A DNA stretch of 64,000 nt from Anaerostipes rhamnosivorans. GTDB taxonomy: Bacteria; Bacillota; Clostridia; Lachnospirales; Lachnospiraceae. The first letter of the stretch is position 1; each line of letters starts with the position of its first letter. Below the pieces are notes generated by a model. That model had not been told where the DNA came from. It did not search any database and was given only the letters and a program-made list of their open reading frames with translations. The translations under genes were made by a program, and so were the position numbers. Positions 43,010-51,375 of this stretch are shown here, in pieces. The stretch is from assembly GCF_005280655.1 (NCBI RefSeq), contig NZ_CP040058.1:901001-965000 (forward strand), read 5' to 3'.

Positions 43010-44866
43010 ATGGCGGGAATCAAAGAAGAAAAGAAAATCTATTTAGTCGGCATTTATTGCCGCTTATCTAAAGATGATGGTACGGATAACGAGAGTGCGA
43101 GCATTGCGACACAGAAATCCATCCTCACGGATTATGTGAAAAAGCAGGGATGGCACATAGCAAAAACGTATGTGGACGATGGTTATTCTGGTACAAATTT
43201 CCAAAGACCAAGTTTCCAGAATATGATAAAAGACATTGAAAGCGGTCTGATAAACTGCGTGATTACGAAAGATTTATCCCGTCTGGGGAGAAACTATCTT
43301 GATTGTGGGTTATATCTGGAAGTTTTCTTCCCAGAGCATAACGTGAGGTATATAGCGGTCAATGACGGCGTAGATACCTTGAATAAATCTGCTATGGACA
43401 TCACGCCTTTCCGCAACATTTTAAACGAAATGTATGCCGCTGACATATCTGTTAAGATAAAATCGGCATATCGGGCGAGGTTTCAACAGGGGAAATTCAT
43501 GGGAACTACCGCCCCTTATGGCTATATCAAAGACCCTGCCGACCACAACCATCTGCTGATAGATGATAAAGTGGCACATGTTGTAAAAGAGATATTCGAC
43601 CTTGCATTAAAAGGGAATGGAGTTGCCAAAATTTGCAGACATCTTAATAAACAGCATATCCTACGCCCTGCCGCTTATGCGGCGGAGCGTGGCGAAACAG
43701 GCTTTGAACGTCATTTTGAGGGGAACGAGGACAAACGCTATATTTGGAGTGGAAACAGCGTGAGGAGCATTTTAAGAAGCCCGATATATGCGGGAAATCT
43801 TGTAGGCTACAAACGGATTGCCGCCAATATGAAAAGCAAGAAACGCCCCTCTAAGCTGCCCGAAGAATGGGAAGTGATACCCAATACCCATGAGGGAATA
43901 GTCACGCAGGAGGAATTTGATATTGTCCAACAGCTTATTACAAGTCGTAGGCTTCCACAGAACAAGGGAGGATTTGTAAATATTTTTGCAGGCGTTATCA
44001 AGTGTGTGGACTGCGGATGTGCTCTGCGGGCAATGAACGTACACAGGAGGAAACGCCCAGAGATTATCGACTGTGTACAGTATTCATGTAATAATTATGC
44101 AAGAAACGGAAGAAGCGAGTGTAGTGCCCACAATATAGAAGCAAGGGATTTATTCAATGCCGTTCTTGCCGACATCAACTGTTTTGCGGATATGGCAGTG
44201 AATGATGAAAAGGCGGTCAGGGCCATAGAAAAGCGGCTCACGGAAACAGACCAGAGCAGGGCGAAAGCATTAGAGAAAGAACGTAAGAAGCTGAACAAAC
44301 GCCTTGCGGAACTGGACAGGCTGTTTTCCTCTCTCTACGAGGATAAGGTCATGGAGCGTATTACCGAGCGGAATTTTGAGATGATGTCGGGGAAATACCA
44401 GAAAGAGCAGCTTGAAATTGAAGCAAGGCTGAAAGAGGTGACGGAAACTCTTAATGAAAGCTACGAGAAATCACGGGGAATCCGTGACTTCCTCGCCCTT
44501 ATCCGAAATTATCAAGGCTTAAAAGAACTGGATGCAACAGTTATAAACGCACTCATAGACAAGATACTTGTTTCGGAGCGTGAGAAGATGGCAGACGGAA
44601 CAGTGAAGCAGGAAATCAAGATTTACTATAAATTCATCGGCTTTGTCGATGAATTACATATCATACCTACAAAACGGTGGGCAGCAATGCCCGCTAAAAA
44701 CTGTACGGTGTGCGGCGTTGAATATGTCCCGGGCTCTGGTGCATCAAGGTATTGTTCTGCTTGTGCCAAGAAGATACGGAGGGAGAAATCAAACGAGAGC
44801 AAACGCAGGAGCAGAGAACAGAAAAGGATAGCATGTATGAACTGTCCGCAAAAAATGACCGACTGA
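43010..44866 (+). CDS. Large serine recombinase (TnpX-like)
   Basis: The 618-residue recombinase integrates and excises the element. Resolvase domain: YCRLSKDDGTDNESASIATQ with the catalytic Ser at residue 20, DDGYSGTNFQRPSFQNM, TKDLSRLGRNYLD. A recombinase domain follows (PYGYIKDP, KGNGVAKICRHLN, SVRSILRSPIYAGN), then a zinc ribbon (CVDCGCALRAM), a coiled coil at about 420-500 and a second C-terminal zinc ribbon (CTVCGVEY, YCSACAKKI). GGAGG precedes the ATG. The stop codon overlaps the proposed right crossover GA. Confidence 0.93.
   Translation: MAGIKEEKKIYLVGIYCRLSKDDGTDNESASIATQKSILTDYVKKQGWHIAKTYVDDGYSGTNFQRPSFQNMIKDIESGLINCVITKDLSRLGRNYLDCGLYLEVFFPEHNVRYIAVNDGVDTLNKSAMDITPFRNILNEMYAADISVKIKSAYRARFQQGKFMGTTAPYGYIKDPADHNHLLIDDKVAHVVKEIFDLALKGNGVAKICRHLNKQHILRPAAYAAERGETGFERHFEGNEDKRYIWSGNSVRSILRSPIYAGNLVGYKRIAANMKSKKRPSKLPEEWEVIPNTHEGIVTQEEFDIVQQLITSRRLPQNKGGFVNIFAGVIKCVDCGCALRAMNVHRRKRPEIIDCVQYSCNNYARNGRSECSAHNIEARDLFNAVLADINCFADMAVNDEKAVRAIEKRLTETDQSRAKALEKERKKLNKRLAELDRLFSSLYEDKVMERITERNFEMMSGKYQKEQLEIEARLKEVTETLNESYEKSRGIRDFLALIRNYQGLKELDATVINALIDKILVSEREKMADGTVKQEIKIYYKFIGFVDELHIIPTKRWAAMPAKNCTVCGVEYVPGSGASRYCSACAKKIRREKSNESKRRSREQKRIACMNCPQKMTD
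44843..44866. other. Proposed right attachment half-site
   Basis: TGTCCGCAAAA (44843-44853) is followed 11 bases later by GA (44865-44866) within the recombinase stop codon. Joined to the left half-site, it would give a 46-base attP with two imperfectly inverted arms (about 16 of 22 positions) around GA, a size normal for large serine recombinases. Confidence 0.5.
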
Positions 44867-44932
44867 GGGCGACTTTTGAAGGGGTATGAATCAGAGGACA
44901 TGGACTGGCGAAAGCTTCTAGGAGGATTATTC

Positions 44933-46060
44933 ATGTACAGAACACCGTTTCCCTATTATTATGACATTGTCGGCAGTTTCCTGCGGACTGAAACACTGAA
45001 AGCTGCCAAAAGGCAGTATAAGCAGGGCGATATGAGTGCCGTTAAACTAAAGAGGATTGAAAACCAGGCGGTCAGAGAATTGGTAAAAAAACAAAAAGAG
45101 GCCGGACTGAAGGCGGTCACCGACGGGGAACTTCACAGGCGGTGGTGGCACCTTGATTTTCTTTGGTATTTAAACGGGATTGAGAGAAGAAAATACAAAG
45201 AAAGACCGGAGATCTTCAGGGAGGAAAAGACAGAACCCGAGACACTGATGATCTGCAACAGGATCAGTTTCGGCAATCATCCGTTTCTAAACCACTACAA
45301 GTTTCTGAAGTCTATTGCAGGTAAAGCTACAGCTAAGATGACAATTCCATCACCAGCCATGCTGCATTTGATCTGCTGTGTGCATCCGGAGACATACCGT
45401 CCTATACCTGCTTATAGGGATGAAAAGAATCTGTTTGAGGACATCATCACAGCATACCGTAAGGCTTTAAAGGCCTTTTATGATGCAGGCTGCCGATATC
45501 TGCAGTTTGATGATATCTCATGGGGAGAATTCTGTTCAAAAGAACGGAGGGAGGTCTATCAGAAACGTGGGATTAAAATAGAGGATCTGGTGGAGCAATA
45601 TGTCTGGCTGGTCAATCAGGTGTTGAAGGGCAAGCCGGCAGATATGACCGTTGCTATTCATATCTGCCGGGGCAATTTTCATTCTGCGCGTATCATTTCC
45701 GGAAGTTATGAGTTTGTAGCAGAAAAATTATTTGGGGAATGTGAGGCGGACGGTTTTTTCCTGGAATACGACAGCGACCGGGCGGGAGATTTTAAACCTC
45801 TCAGGTACATAAGAGATCAAAAGGTCGTGCTTGGACTGTTCTCCACCAGATCTCCGGAGATGGAAAAGGATGGAGATATCAAGAAGAAGATCTTAGAAGC
45901 CTCAGATTATGTATCCTTGTCCCAGCTCTGTCTGAGCCCGCAGTGTGGGTTTGCCTCAGAGGAGGAACAATGCTTTTTGACAGAGGAACAGCAGTGGGAA
46001 AAGATCCGGATCATGAAGAGAATTGCGGATGATATATGGAAGAAACCGGCAGGGGCATAA
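44933..46060 (+). CDS. MetE-like cobalamin-independent methionine synthase family protein
   Basis: The 375-residue protein resembles the C-terminal catalytic barrel of MetE (YxjG/YxjH-like short forms). It starts PFPYYYDIVGSFLRTETLK and has VTDGELHRRWWHLDFLW, TIPSPAML, RYLQFDDISW, the zinc-ligand region AIHICRGN and a late Cys in LSPQCGF. It may transfer a methyl group to homocysteine or a related thiol, but short forms vary in donor. Start at 44933 after AGGAGG. It is the first chromosomal gene right of the element. Confidence 0.85.
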   Translation: MYRTPFPYYYDIVGSFLRTETLKAAKRQYKQGDMSAVKLKRIENQAVRELVKKQKEAGLKAVTDGELHRRWWHLDFLWYLNGIERRKYKERPEIFREEKTEPETLMICNRISFGNHPFLNHYKFLKSIAGKATAKMTIPSPAMLHLICCVHPETYRPIPAYRDEKNLFEDIITAYRKALKAFYDAGCRYLQFDDISWGEFCSKERREVYQKRGIKIEDLVEQYVWLVNQVLKGKPADMTVAIHICRGNFHSARIISGSYEFVAEKLFGECEADGFFLEYDSDRAGDFKPLRYIRDQKVVLGLFSTRSPEMEKDGDIKKKILEASDYVSLSQLCLSPQCGFASEEEQCFLTEEQQWEKIRIMKRIADDIWKKPAGA

Positions 46061-46082
46061 GCCCTCTGCCGGCCATTTAAGT

Positions 46083-46445
46083 TTACGCCAGTGCCCCTCC
46101 CAAGGTGCCTCCGGCTATGCATAACAGCATTGCGGTGATTCGTTCTCCGCTTAACAGTGTCTGATTTTGATCCAGAAGAAGAGAGATCAGAAAAAGTACG
46201 ACAAAATACAGAAGGCCAACGGCAAGGCCCCACAGGAATTTTCTTTTTCCCATTTTTTTGCCGATGATAAATCCTGCGAATACAGATGCGGCTACATAGG
46301 TAAAGGTTACGCCAAGGTTCGCCACTTTTGTGCTGACTTCGGTCTGATACATGATAAAAGCCAGAATACATAGAATAATTCCTGTCAGTATGTAGGAGAA
46401 AATTAAGCTTTTTAAGAGTGAAATACCAATATTTTTATTTTCCAT
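46083..46445 (-). CDS. TIGR04086 family membrane protein
   Basis: The 120-residue protein has four predicted membrane helices and starts NKNIGISLLKSLIFSYILTG, with AASVFAGFIIGKKMGKRKFL and a Gly-rich end (CIAGGTLGGALA), matching the TIGR04086/YrzE group. This family is typically found beside yajC and the SCIFF genes in Clostridia, so its presence here marks the conserved neighbourhood split by the element. The ATG follows GGAGGCATCCC on the minus strand. Confidence 0.8.
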   Translation of the reverse strand: MENKNIGISLLKSLIFSYILTGIILCILAFIMYQTEVSTKVANLGVTFTYVAASVFAGFIIGKKMGKRKFLWGLAVGLLYFVVLFLISLLLDQNQTLLSGERITAMLLCIAGGTLGGALA

Positions 46446-46518
46446 GGGATGCCTCCTTTTAGTAAAATTTTATGCAGGATGCCTTCATTCTATGACTATA
46501 GGCGAGAAAGGAAAGACA

Positions 46519-47373
46519 ATGATTGACTTACATTTGCACTCAGATGCCTCAGATGGGACAAATAAACCGCTGGAAGTGCTGCGGGAGGCAAAAGAAAAAG
46601 GACTTTATGCCATCGCGCTTACTGACCATGACACGGTTAAGGGGATTCCAGCTATACTTGATTCTGGGGAACTTTCAGATATACGGTTTATGCCCGGGAT
46701 CGAGCTATCCTGTGAGGCCGAAAAACACGAGATCCATATACTGGGTTATGATATTGATATCAATGATAAAAAATTGCTTGGAACCCTGGAACACCTGCGG
46801 AAAGGAAGAAGGCAGAGGAATCTTTCTATGATTCGTAGATTCCAGGAGGACGGGATTCCGATTACACTTGAAAAGCTTCTGCACGGAAATGAACATACCG
46901 TGATCACAAGAGCCCACTTTGCACGAGTTTTGATTGAGGAAGGCTACTGCAGCAACAAGGACCAGGCTTTTAAAAAGTTTGTGGGAGACGGCTGTAAATA
47001 TTATATTCCCAAACCTTACTTTGCCCCAGAGGATGCAGTCCGGCTGATCACGGATGCAGGCGGAGCGGCAGTGCTCGCCCATCCTTTCCAGTATCATTTT
47101 TCTAATCAGGAACTCGAGGAACTGGTGAAAGAATTGACTGCTTATGGATTGAGCGGACTGGAAGTATACCATTCTTCCCATCACTACGGACAGATTGTAA
47201 AGCTTACAGAATGGTGCAGGAAGTATGGGCTTCTGGCCACCGGAGGCTCGGATTTCCATGGAAGCAATAAGCCGGATATTGAGATCGGGACCGGACGGGG
47301 GAATTTAAAGGTGCCCGATCACCTCTATGAGGAATTAAGAACTTATTGTAATTCCAAAAAGGATATGATATAA
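46519..47373 (+). CDS. PHP domain phosphoesterase (TrpH/YciV-like)
   Basis: The 284-residue metal-dependent phosphoesterase starts IDLHLHSDASDGTNKPLEVL and has ALTDHDTVKGI, PGIELSCE, HILGYDID, VLAHPFQY and GGSDFHGS, the full set of PHP metal ligands. Relatives hydrolyse 3',5'-nucleoside bisphosphates or short RNA. Start at 46519 after GAAAGGAAAG; the open frame extends upstream without homology. It precedes the SCIFF precursor gene by 53 bases. Confidence 0.9.
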   Translation: MIDLHLHSDASDGTNKPLEVLREAKEKGLYAIALTDHDTVKGIPAILDSGELSDIRFMPGIELSCEAEKHEIHILGYDIDINDKKLLGTLEHLRKGRRQRNLSMIRRFQEDGIPITLEKLLHGNEHTVITRAHFARVLIEEGYCSNKDQAFKKFVGDGCKYYIPKPYFAPEDAVRLITDAGGAAVLAHPFQYHFSNQELEELVKELTAYGLSGLEVYHSSHHYGQIVKLTEWCRKYGLLATGGSDFHGSNKPDIEIGTGRGNLKVPDHLYEELRTYCNSKKDMI

Positions 47374-47426
47374 TGGGCAAGTTAAAAAGGGAATAAGAGA
47401 GATTCATATTGAAGGAGGAACTTGGC

Positions 47427-47570
47427 ATGAAGCACATTAAGACTCTAACCAATAAAACATTGCAGAACACAGTAAAGAAAGGCGGATGCGGTGAGTGCCA
47501 GACATCCTGCCAGTCAGCATGCAAGACATCCTGCACCGTAGGAAACCAGAGCTGCGAGCACAGCAAATAA
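47427..47570 (+). CDS. scfA: SCIFF ranthipeptide precursor
   Basis: The 47-residue peptide is a six-cysteines-in-forty-five-residues precursor: KHIKTLTNKTLQNTVKKGGC at the start, with Cys at 21, 24, 28, 32, 36 and 43. A radical-SAM enzyme encoded next door forms sulfur-to-carbon thioether links in such peptides, mainly to Thr, and Thr/Ser residues lie between the cysteines here (QTSCQSACKTSCT). GAAGGAGG precedes the ATG by seven bases. The product's biological role is not established; quorum-type signalling has been proposed in Clostridia. Confidence 0.95.
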   Translation: MKHIKTLTNKTLQNTVKKGGCGECQTSCQSACKTSCTVGNQSCEHSK

Positions 47571-47597
47571 TCCACGGCGGGAAAGAGCAGTAAGAAA

Positions 47598-47631
47598 GAG
47601 AGGCGGTTCCTTTTTGAACCGTCTCTTTTCG
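47598..47631 (+). terminator. Attenuating terminator between scfA and scfB
   Basis: GAGAGGCGGTTC pairs with GAACCGTCTC around CTTTTT and is followed by TTTTC. Partial read-through would give much more precursor than maturase mRNA. Confidence 0.8.
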
Positions 47632-47660
47632 TTAAGGACAGATAAAGGAGAAAAAACAAC

Positions 47661-49025
47661 GTGGTTTATCAATACAAAAATAACGGATATAATATGGTGC
47701 TGGATGTGGAGAGCGGATCAGTTCATGTAGTGGACGATCTGAGCTATGAAGTTATTGGACTCTACACTAGCCACTCATTGGAAGAGATCAAAAAGGAACT
47801 TTCCGGCTATAAGGACGCAGAGATCGAGGAAGTTTATGAAGAGATCAAAGGTCTGGAAAGCCAGGGAGTGCTGTTCACAGAGGATGAATACGAGGATTAC
47901 ATAACAGAATTTAAAGAACGCCCTACTGTGGTAAAAGCACTCTGTCTGCACATTGCCCATGACTGCAATCTGGCATGTAAATACTGTTTTGCAGAGGAAG
48001 GAGAGTACCACGGAGACCGCTCCATGATGAGTTTTGAAGTGGGAAAACAGGCATTGGATTTTTTGGTGGAGAACTCAGGAAACCGCAGGAATCTGGAAGT
48101 AGATTTCTTCGGCGGGGAGCCTCTGATGAATTTTGAGGTTGTAAAACAGCTGGTGGCTTACGGAAGATCACTGGAAGAGGAGCACAACAAGAAATTCCGA
48201 TTTACTCTGACCACCAACGGTGTCCTTTTGGACGACGAGGTCATGGAATTTGCCAACCGAGAGATGGCCAACGTGGTACTGAGCATCGACGGAAGAAAAG
48301 AAGTCCATGATACCATGCGCCCTACAAGAAACGGCAAGGGAAGTTATGATTTAATCATTGATAAGTTCAAGAAATTTGCTAAGCTGCGCGCAGGAAAAAG
48401 CTATTATGTGAGGGGTACCTTTACCCACGATAACCTGGACTTTTCTAAGGATGTGCTGCACCTGGCGGACGAGGGATTTGATCAGATTTCCGTGGAGCCT
48501 GTTGTCGGCCCGGAGGAAGAGAGATATACGATCAAAGAGGCAGATCTGCCCAAAATCATGGAGGAATACGACCTGCTGGCAAAAGAGATCATCAAAAGAG
48601 AGAAGGAAGGCAGAGGATTTACATTCTTCCACTTTATGATCGATCTGACAGGGGGGCCTTGCGTGGCGAAACGCCTTTCAGGCTGCGGTTCAGGTACAGA
48701 GTACCTGGCAGTGACTCCTTGGGGCGACTTATATCCATGCCATCAGTTCGTGGGAGAGGATGACTTTGCCGTGGGAACTGTATATGACGGAGTCACCCGC
48801 CAGGATATTGTCTCCGAATTCAAGAAGACAAGCGTTTACTCCAAAGAAGACTGCAGGGATTGTTTCGCTAGATTTTACTGCAGCGGAGGTTGCAGCGCCA
48901 ATTCCCATAAGCTCAACGGTACGATCAACGGCACCTACGATGTAGGGTGTAGATTGGAGAGAAAGCGTGTGGAATGTGCGCTGATGGTGAAAGCTGCATT
49001 GGCAGACCAGAGTGAAGAAGAATAA
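47661..49025 (+). CDS. scfB: SCIFF maturase, radical SAM thioether-forming enzyme
   Basis: The 454-residue enzyme installs thioether bonds in the SCIFF peptide. An N-terminal peptide-binding domain (residues 1-85) precedes the radical SAM barrel with Cys 102, 106 and 109 in CNLACKYC, DFFGGEPLMNF and SIDGRKEVHD. The C-terminal SPASM region carries further clusters (CVAKRLSGCGSG, YPCHQF, CRDCFARFYCSGGC). The start is a GTG after AAAGGAG. It lies directly upstream of secDF, the usual location. Confidence 0.95.
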   Translation: MVYQYKNNGYNMVLDVESGSVHVVDDLSYEVIGLYTSHSLEEIKKELSGYKDAEIEEVYEEIKGLESQGVLFTEDEYEDYITEFKERPTVVKALCLHIAHDCNLACKYCFAEEGEYHGDRSMMSFEVGKQALDFLVENSGNRRNLEVDFFGGEPLMNFEVVKQLVAYGRSLEEEHNKKFRFTLTTNGVLLDDEVMEFANREMANVVLSIDGRKEVHDTMRPTRNGKGSYDLIIDKFKKFAKLRAGKSYYVRGTFTHDNLDFSKDVLHLADEGFDQISVEPVVGPEEERYTIKEADLPKIMEEYDLLAKEIIKREKEGRGFTFFHFMIDLTGGPCVAKRLSGCGSGTEYLAVTPWGDLYPCHQFVGEDDFAVGTVYDGVTRQDIVSEFKKTSVYSKEDCRDCFARFYCSGGCSANSHKLNGTINGTYDVGCRLERKRVECALMVKAALADQSEEE

Positions 49026-49038
49026 AGGAGCAGAACTT

Positions 49039-51297
49039 ATGAAGACAAACAATAGTAAGAAAGGAAGATACGCCGCCGGGCTGATCCTGCTTGTCGCTGT
49101 GTGTGTGTTTGGAATTTTCATCACCACAAAAGGACTCGGGAAAAATAAGATAGGCCGAGCACAGAACATTGAGCTGGGGCTTGACCTGGCCGGAGGAGTC
49201 AGCATCACCTATGAGGTAGACGGCAAAAATGTATCGGATAAAAATATCGACGATACTGTGTATAAACTTCAGAAGCGTGTGGAGGGCTACAGCACCGAAT
49301 CTGAGGTTTACCGTCAGGGAAAAAACCGGATCAATATTGAGATCCCTGGAGTAACAGACGCAAATAAGATTCTGGACGAACTGGGACAGCCGGGAACTTT
49401 GGCATTTATGGTCCAGGACGGCAAGTCTATGAAGACGGTGCTGACCGGAAATAATGTAAAATCAGCAAAAGCGCAGACTACTGAGGGAGATAACGGGGCA
49501 AAGGATTATGTGGTAGCCCTGGAGTTCGACAAAAAAGGGACCAAAGCATTTGCAGATGCCACTAAGAAAAATGTTGGAAAACCTATTTATATCATCTACG
49601 ATAACCAGATCATCAGCGCGCCTAACGTACAGAGCGTGATCACAAAAGGGGAGTGCAGCATTACAGGGATGGAGAACTATGAGGCTGCAGATAATCTTGC
49701 TTCATCCATCAGGATTGGTTCCCTTCCGGTAAAATTAAAGGAGCTGCGTTCCAACGTGGTTTCCGCTAAGCTGGGTGTGGATGCCATCCAGACCAGCGTA
49801 AAGGCCGGAGCTATCGGATTTGCATTGGTGTGTGTGTTGATGATCGGACTGTATTTCCTTCCGGGTGTGATCGCATGCCTGGCACTGGCCATCTATGTAT
49901 TGATGACACTGCTTGCCCTGAACGGATTCAATGTGACACTGACCCTTCCTGGTCTGGCCGGTATCATCCTGGGTATTGGTATGGCCGTGGATGCCAACGT
50001 TATTATCTATTCCAGGATCAAGGAAGAAGTGGCTCTGGGCAAAAATGTAGGGACAGCCATTAAATCAGGATTCCACAAGGCTGCATCTGCCATCATCGAC
50101 GGAAATGTCACTACTCTGATCGCCGTGGCAGTCCTTTGGTTTAAGGGAACCGGAACAGTCAAGGGATTCGCCCAGACTTTGGGGATGAGTGTTCTTATTT
50201 CCATGTTTACAGCACTTGTTATCAGCCGGTTCTTAGTCACCGCTGCATATAAATTCGGATTTAGAAGCCCTAAGCTGTATGGAAAGGCCAGAACTCTCAA
50301 AGAAAGGGACTTCATCGGTGCAGGAAAAAAATGTATGGCTGCTTCATTGATTGTGATCATTGCCGGACTTGCATTCCTTCCGATCAACAGTTCCAGGATG
50401 GGAACCCCTCTGAACTTTGATCTGGAATTTTCAGGGGGAACCTCTTCCACCATCACATTTGATAAAGATGTGAAAGTAAATGACAGCCTTGAAAAGAAGG
50501 TTGTATCCGCCTATGAAAAAGTCAGCAAATCTACCTCTGTCCAAGGACAGAAAGTAAAAGCCAACAACCAGATGGTCATCAAATCTGTGGAGTTGAACTT
50601 AAGCCAGAGAAAACAGATTGAAAAGACCATGAAAAAAGACTTTAAGGCCAAGTCTGTGACAACGGAAAATATCAGCTCCACCATCAGCAACGAGATGCAG
50701 AGAGATGCGATCGTGTCTGTGGTCATTGCAAGTATCTTTATGCTGATCTACATTGCCATCCGGTTTAAGGATGTGAAATTCGGAGCCAGTGCTATCATAG
50801 CGCTGTTGAATGATGTATTGATCGTATTTGCGGCGTACTCCATCGGCAGGCTTTCGGTGGGAGGCACCTTCATTGCCTGTATGCTGACGATCATTGGTTA
50901 TTCCATCAACTCCACCATCGTTATTTTCGACCGTATACGGGAGAATATGCAGGAGGCGGACCAGTCACAGCTTAAGAGTATTGTCAATAAGAGTATCATC
51001 CAGACACTGACAAGATCCATCAATACGTCACTGACGACATTTATCATGGTATTTGTACTGTTCCTCATGGGTGTATCATCGATCCGCCAGTTCGCCCTGA
51101 CCTTGATGGTCGGCGTTGTGTGCGGGGCATTTTCTTCTGTGTGCATCACAGGACCGCTCTGGTACTTCATGAAAACAGGATTTAAAAAACAGCCTCAGGC
51201 GGTTATAGAAGATAAGTCTGCCGGACAGGACGGTCAGCAGGATGCGGCTGCTAAGCCGAAAAAGAAAAAGAAGAAAAAGAAAAAAGGAATTCGATAG
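49039..51297 (+). CDS. secDF: Protein translocase SecDF fusion
   Basis: The 752-residue fused protein uses proton motive force to complete Sec-dependent export. The SecD half has GLDLAGGVSITYEVDG, a periplasmic-type P1 domain, and LPGLAGIILGIGMAVDANVI near residue 315. The SecF half begins near residue 430 with FDLEFSGGTSSTI and has NDVLIVFAAYSIGRLS and IIGYSINSTIVIFDRIRENM. A Lys-rich C-terminal tail follows. Start at 49039 after AAAGGAG; the frame begins earlier inside scfB. The short overlap with scfB suggests coupling. Confidence 0.96.
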   Translation: MKTNNSKKGRYAAGLILLVAVCVFGIFITTKGLGKNKIGRAQNIELGLDLAGGVSITYEVDGKNVSDKNIDDTVYKLQKRVEGYSTESEVYRQGKNRINIEIPGVTDANKILDELGQPGTLAFMVQDGKSMKTVLTGNNVKSAKAQTTEGDNGAKDYVVALEFDKKGTKAFADATKKNVGKPIYIIYDNQIISAPNVQSVITKGECSITGMENYEAADNLASSIRIGSLPVKLKELRSNVVSAKLGVDAIQTSVKAGAIGFALVCVLMIGLYFLPGVIACLALAIYVLMTLLALNGFNVTLTLPGLAGIILGIGMAVDANVIIYSRIKEEVALGKNVGTAIKSGFHKAASAIIDGNVTTLIAVAVLWFKGTGTVKGFAQTLGMSVLISMFTALVISRFLVTAAYKFGFRSPKLYGKARTLKERDFIGAGKKCMAASLIVIIAGLAFLPINSSRMGTPLNFDLEFSGGTSSTITFDKDVKVNDSLEKKVVSAYEKVSKSTSVQGQKVKANNQMVIKSVELNLSQRKQIEKTMKKDFKAKSVTTENISSTISNEMQRDAIVSVVIASIFMLIYIAIRFKDVKFGASAIIALLNDVLIVFAAYSIGRLSVGGTFIACMLTIIGYSINSTIVIFDRIRENMQEADQSQLKSIVNKSIIQTLTRSINTSLTTFIMVFVLFLMGVSSIRQFALTLMVGVVCGAFSSVCITGPLWYFMKTGFKKQPQAVIEDKSAGQDGQQDAAAKPKKKKKKKKKGIR

Positions 51298-51304
51298 GGA
51301 AGTT

Positions 51305-51345
51305 GAAAACTGCAGTCAGACATAAGGTTTGATTGCAGTTTTCTT
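51305..51345 (+). terminator. Terminator of secDF
   Basis: GAAAACTGCAGTC pairs with GATTGCAGTTTTC (one G-T pair), followed by TTTC. Confidence 0.75.
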
Positions 51346-51375
51346 TCATCACGGAAAGGGAAGTAAAAGTCACTT

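Larger units (their letters stand above)
33858..44866. mobile_element. Integrative mobilizable element carrying tet(O)
   Basis: An 11.0-kb insertion carries TnpV, tet(O), a KTR protein, sigma-like regulators, a RepA-like ATPase, MobV relaxase, ParB-like protein, PC4-like protein and a large serine recombinase, with no type IV secretion genes. It would excise by itself but need a helper for transfer. The gene set recalls Tn4451-type elements, in which TnpX recombinase, TnpV and the MobV-type TnpZ occur together. It sits between yajC and the chromosomal genes leading to the SCIFF-secDF cluster. The ends are proposed from inverted half-sites and GA dinucleotides (see the two att entries). Boundaries could be off by some tens of bases. 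Confidence 0.85.

Noticed and set aside
33877..44901. GGACAT direct repeat (33877-33882 and 44896-44901) as the attachment core
   Set aside because: It is only six bases, lies inside one inverted arm on the left, and does not place the inverted half-sites symmetrically; the GA pair fits better.
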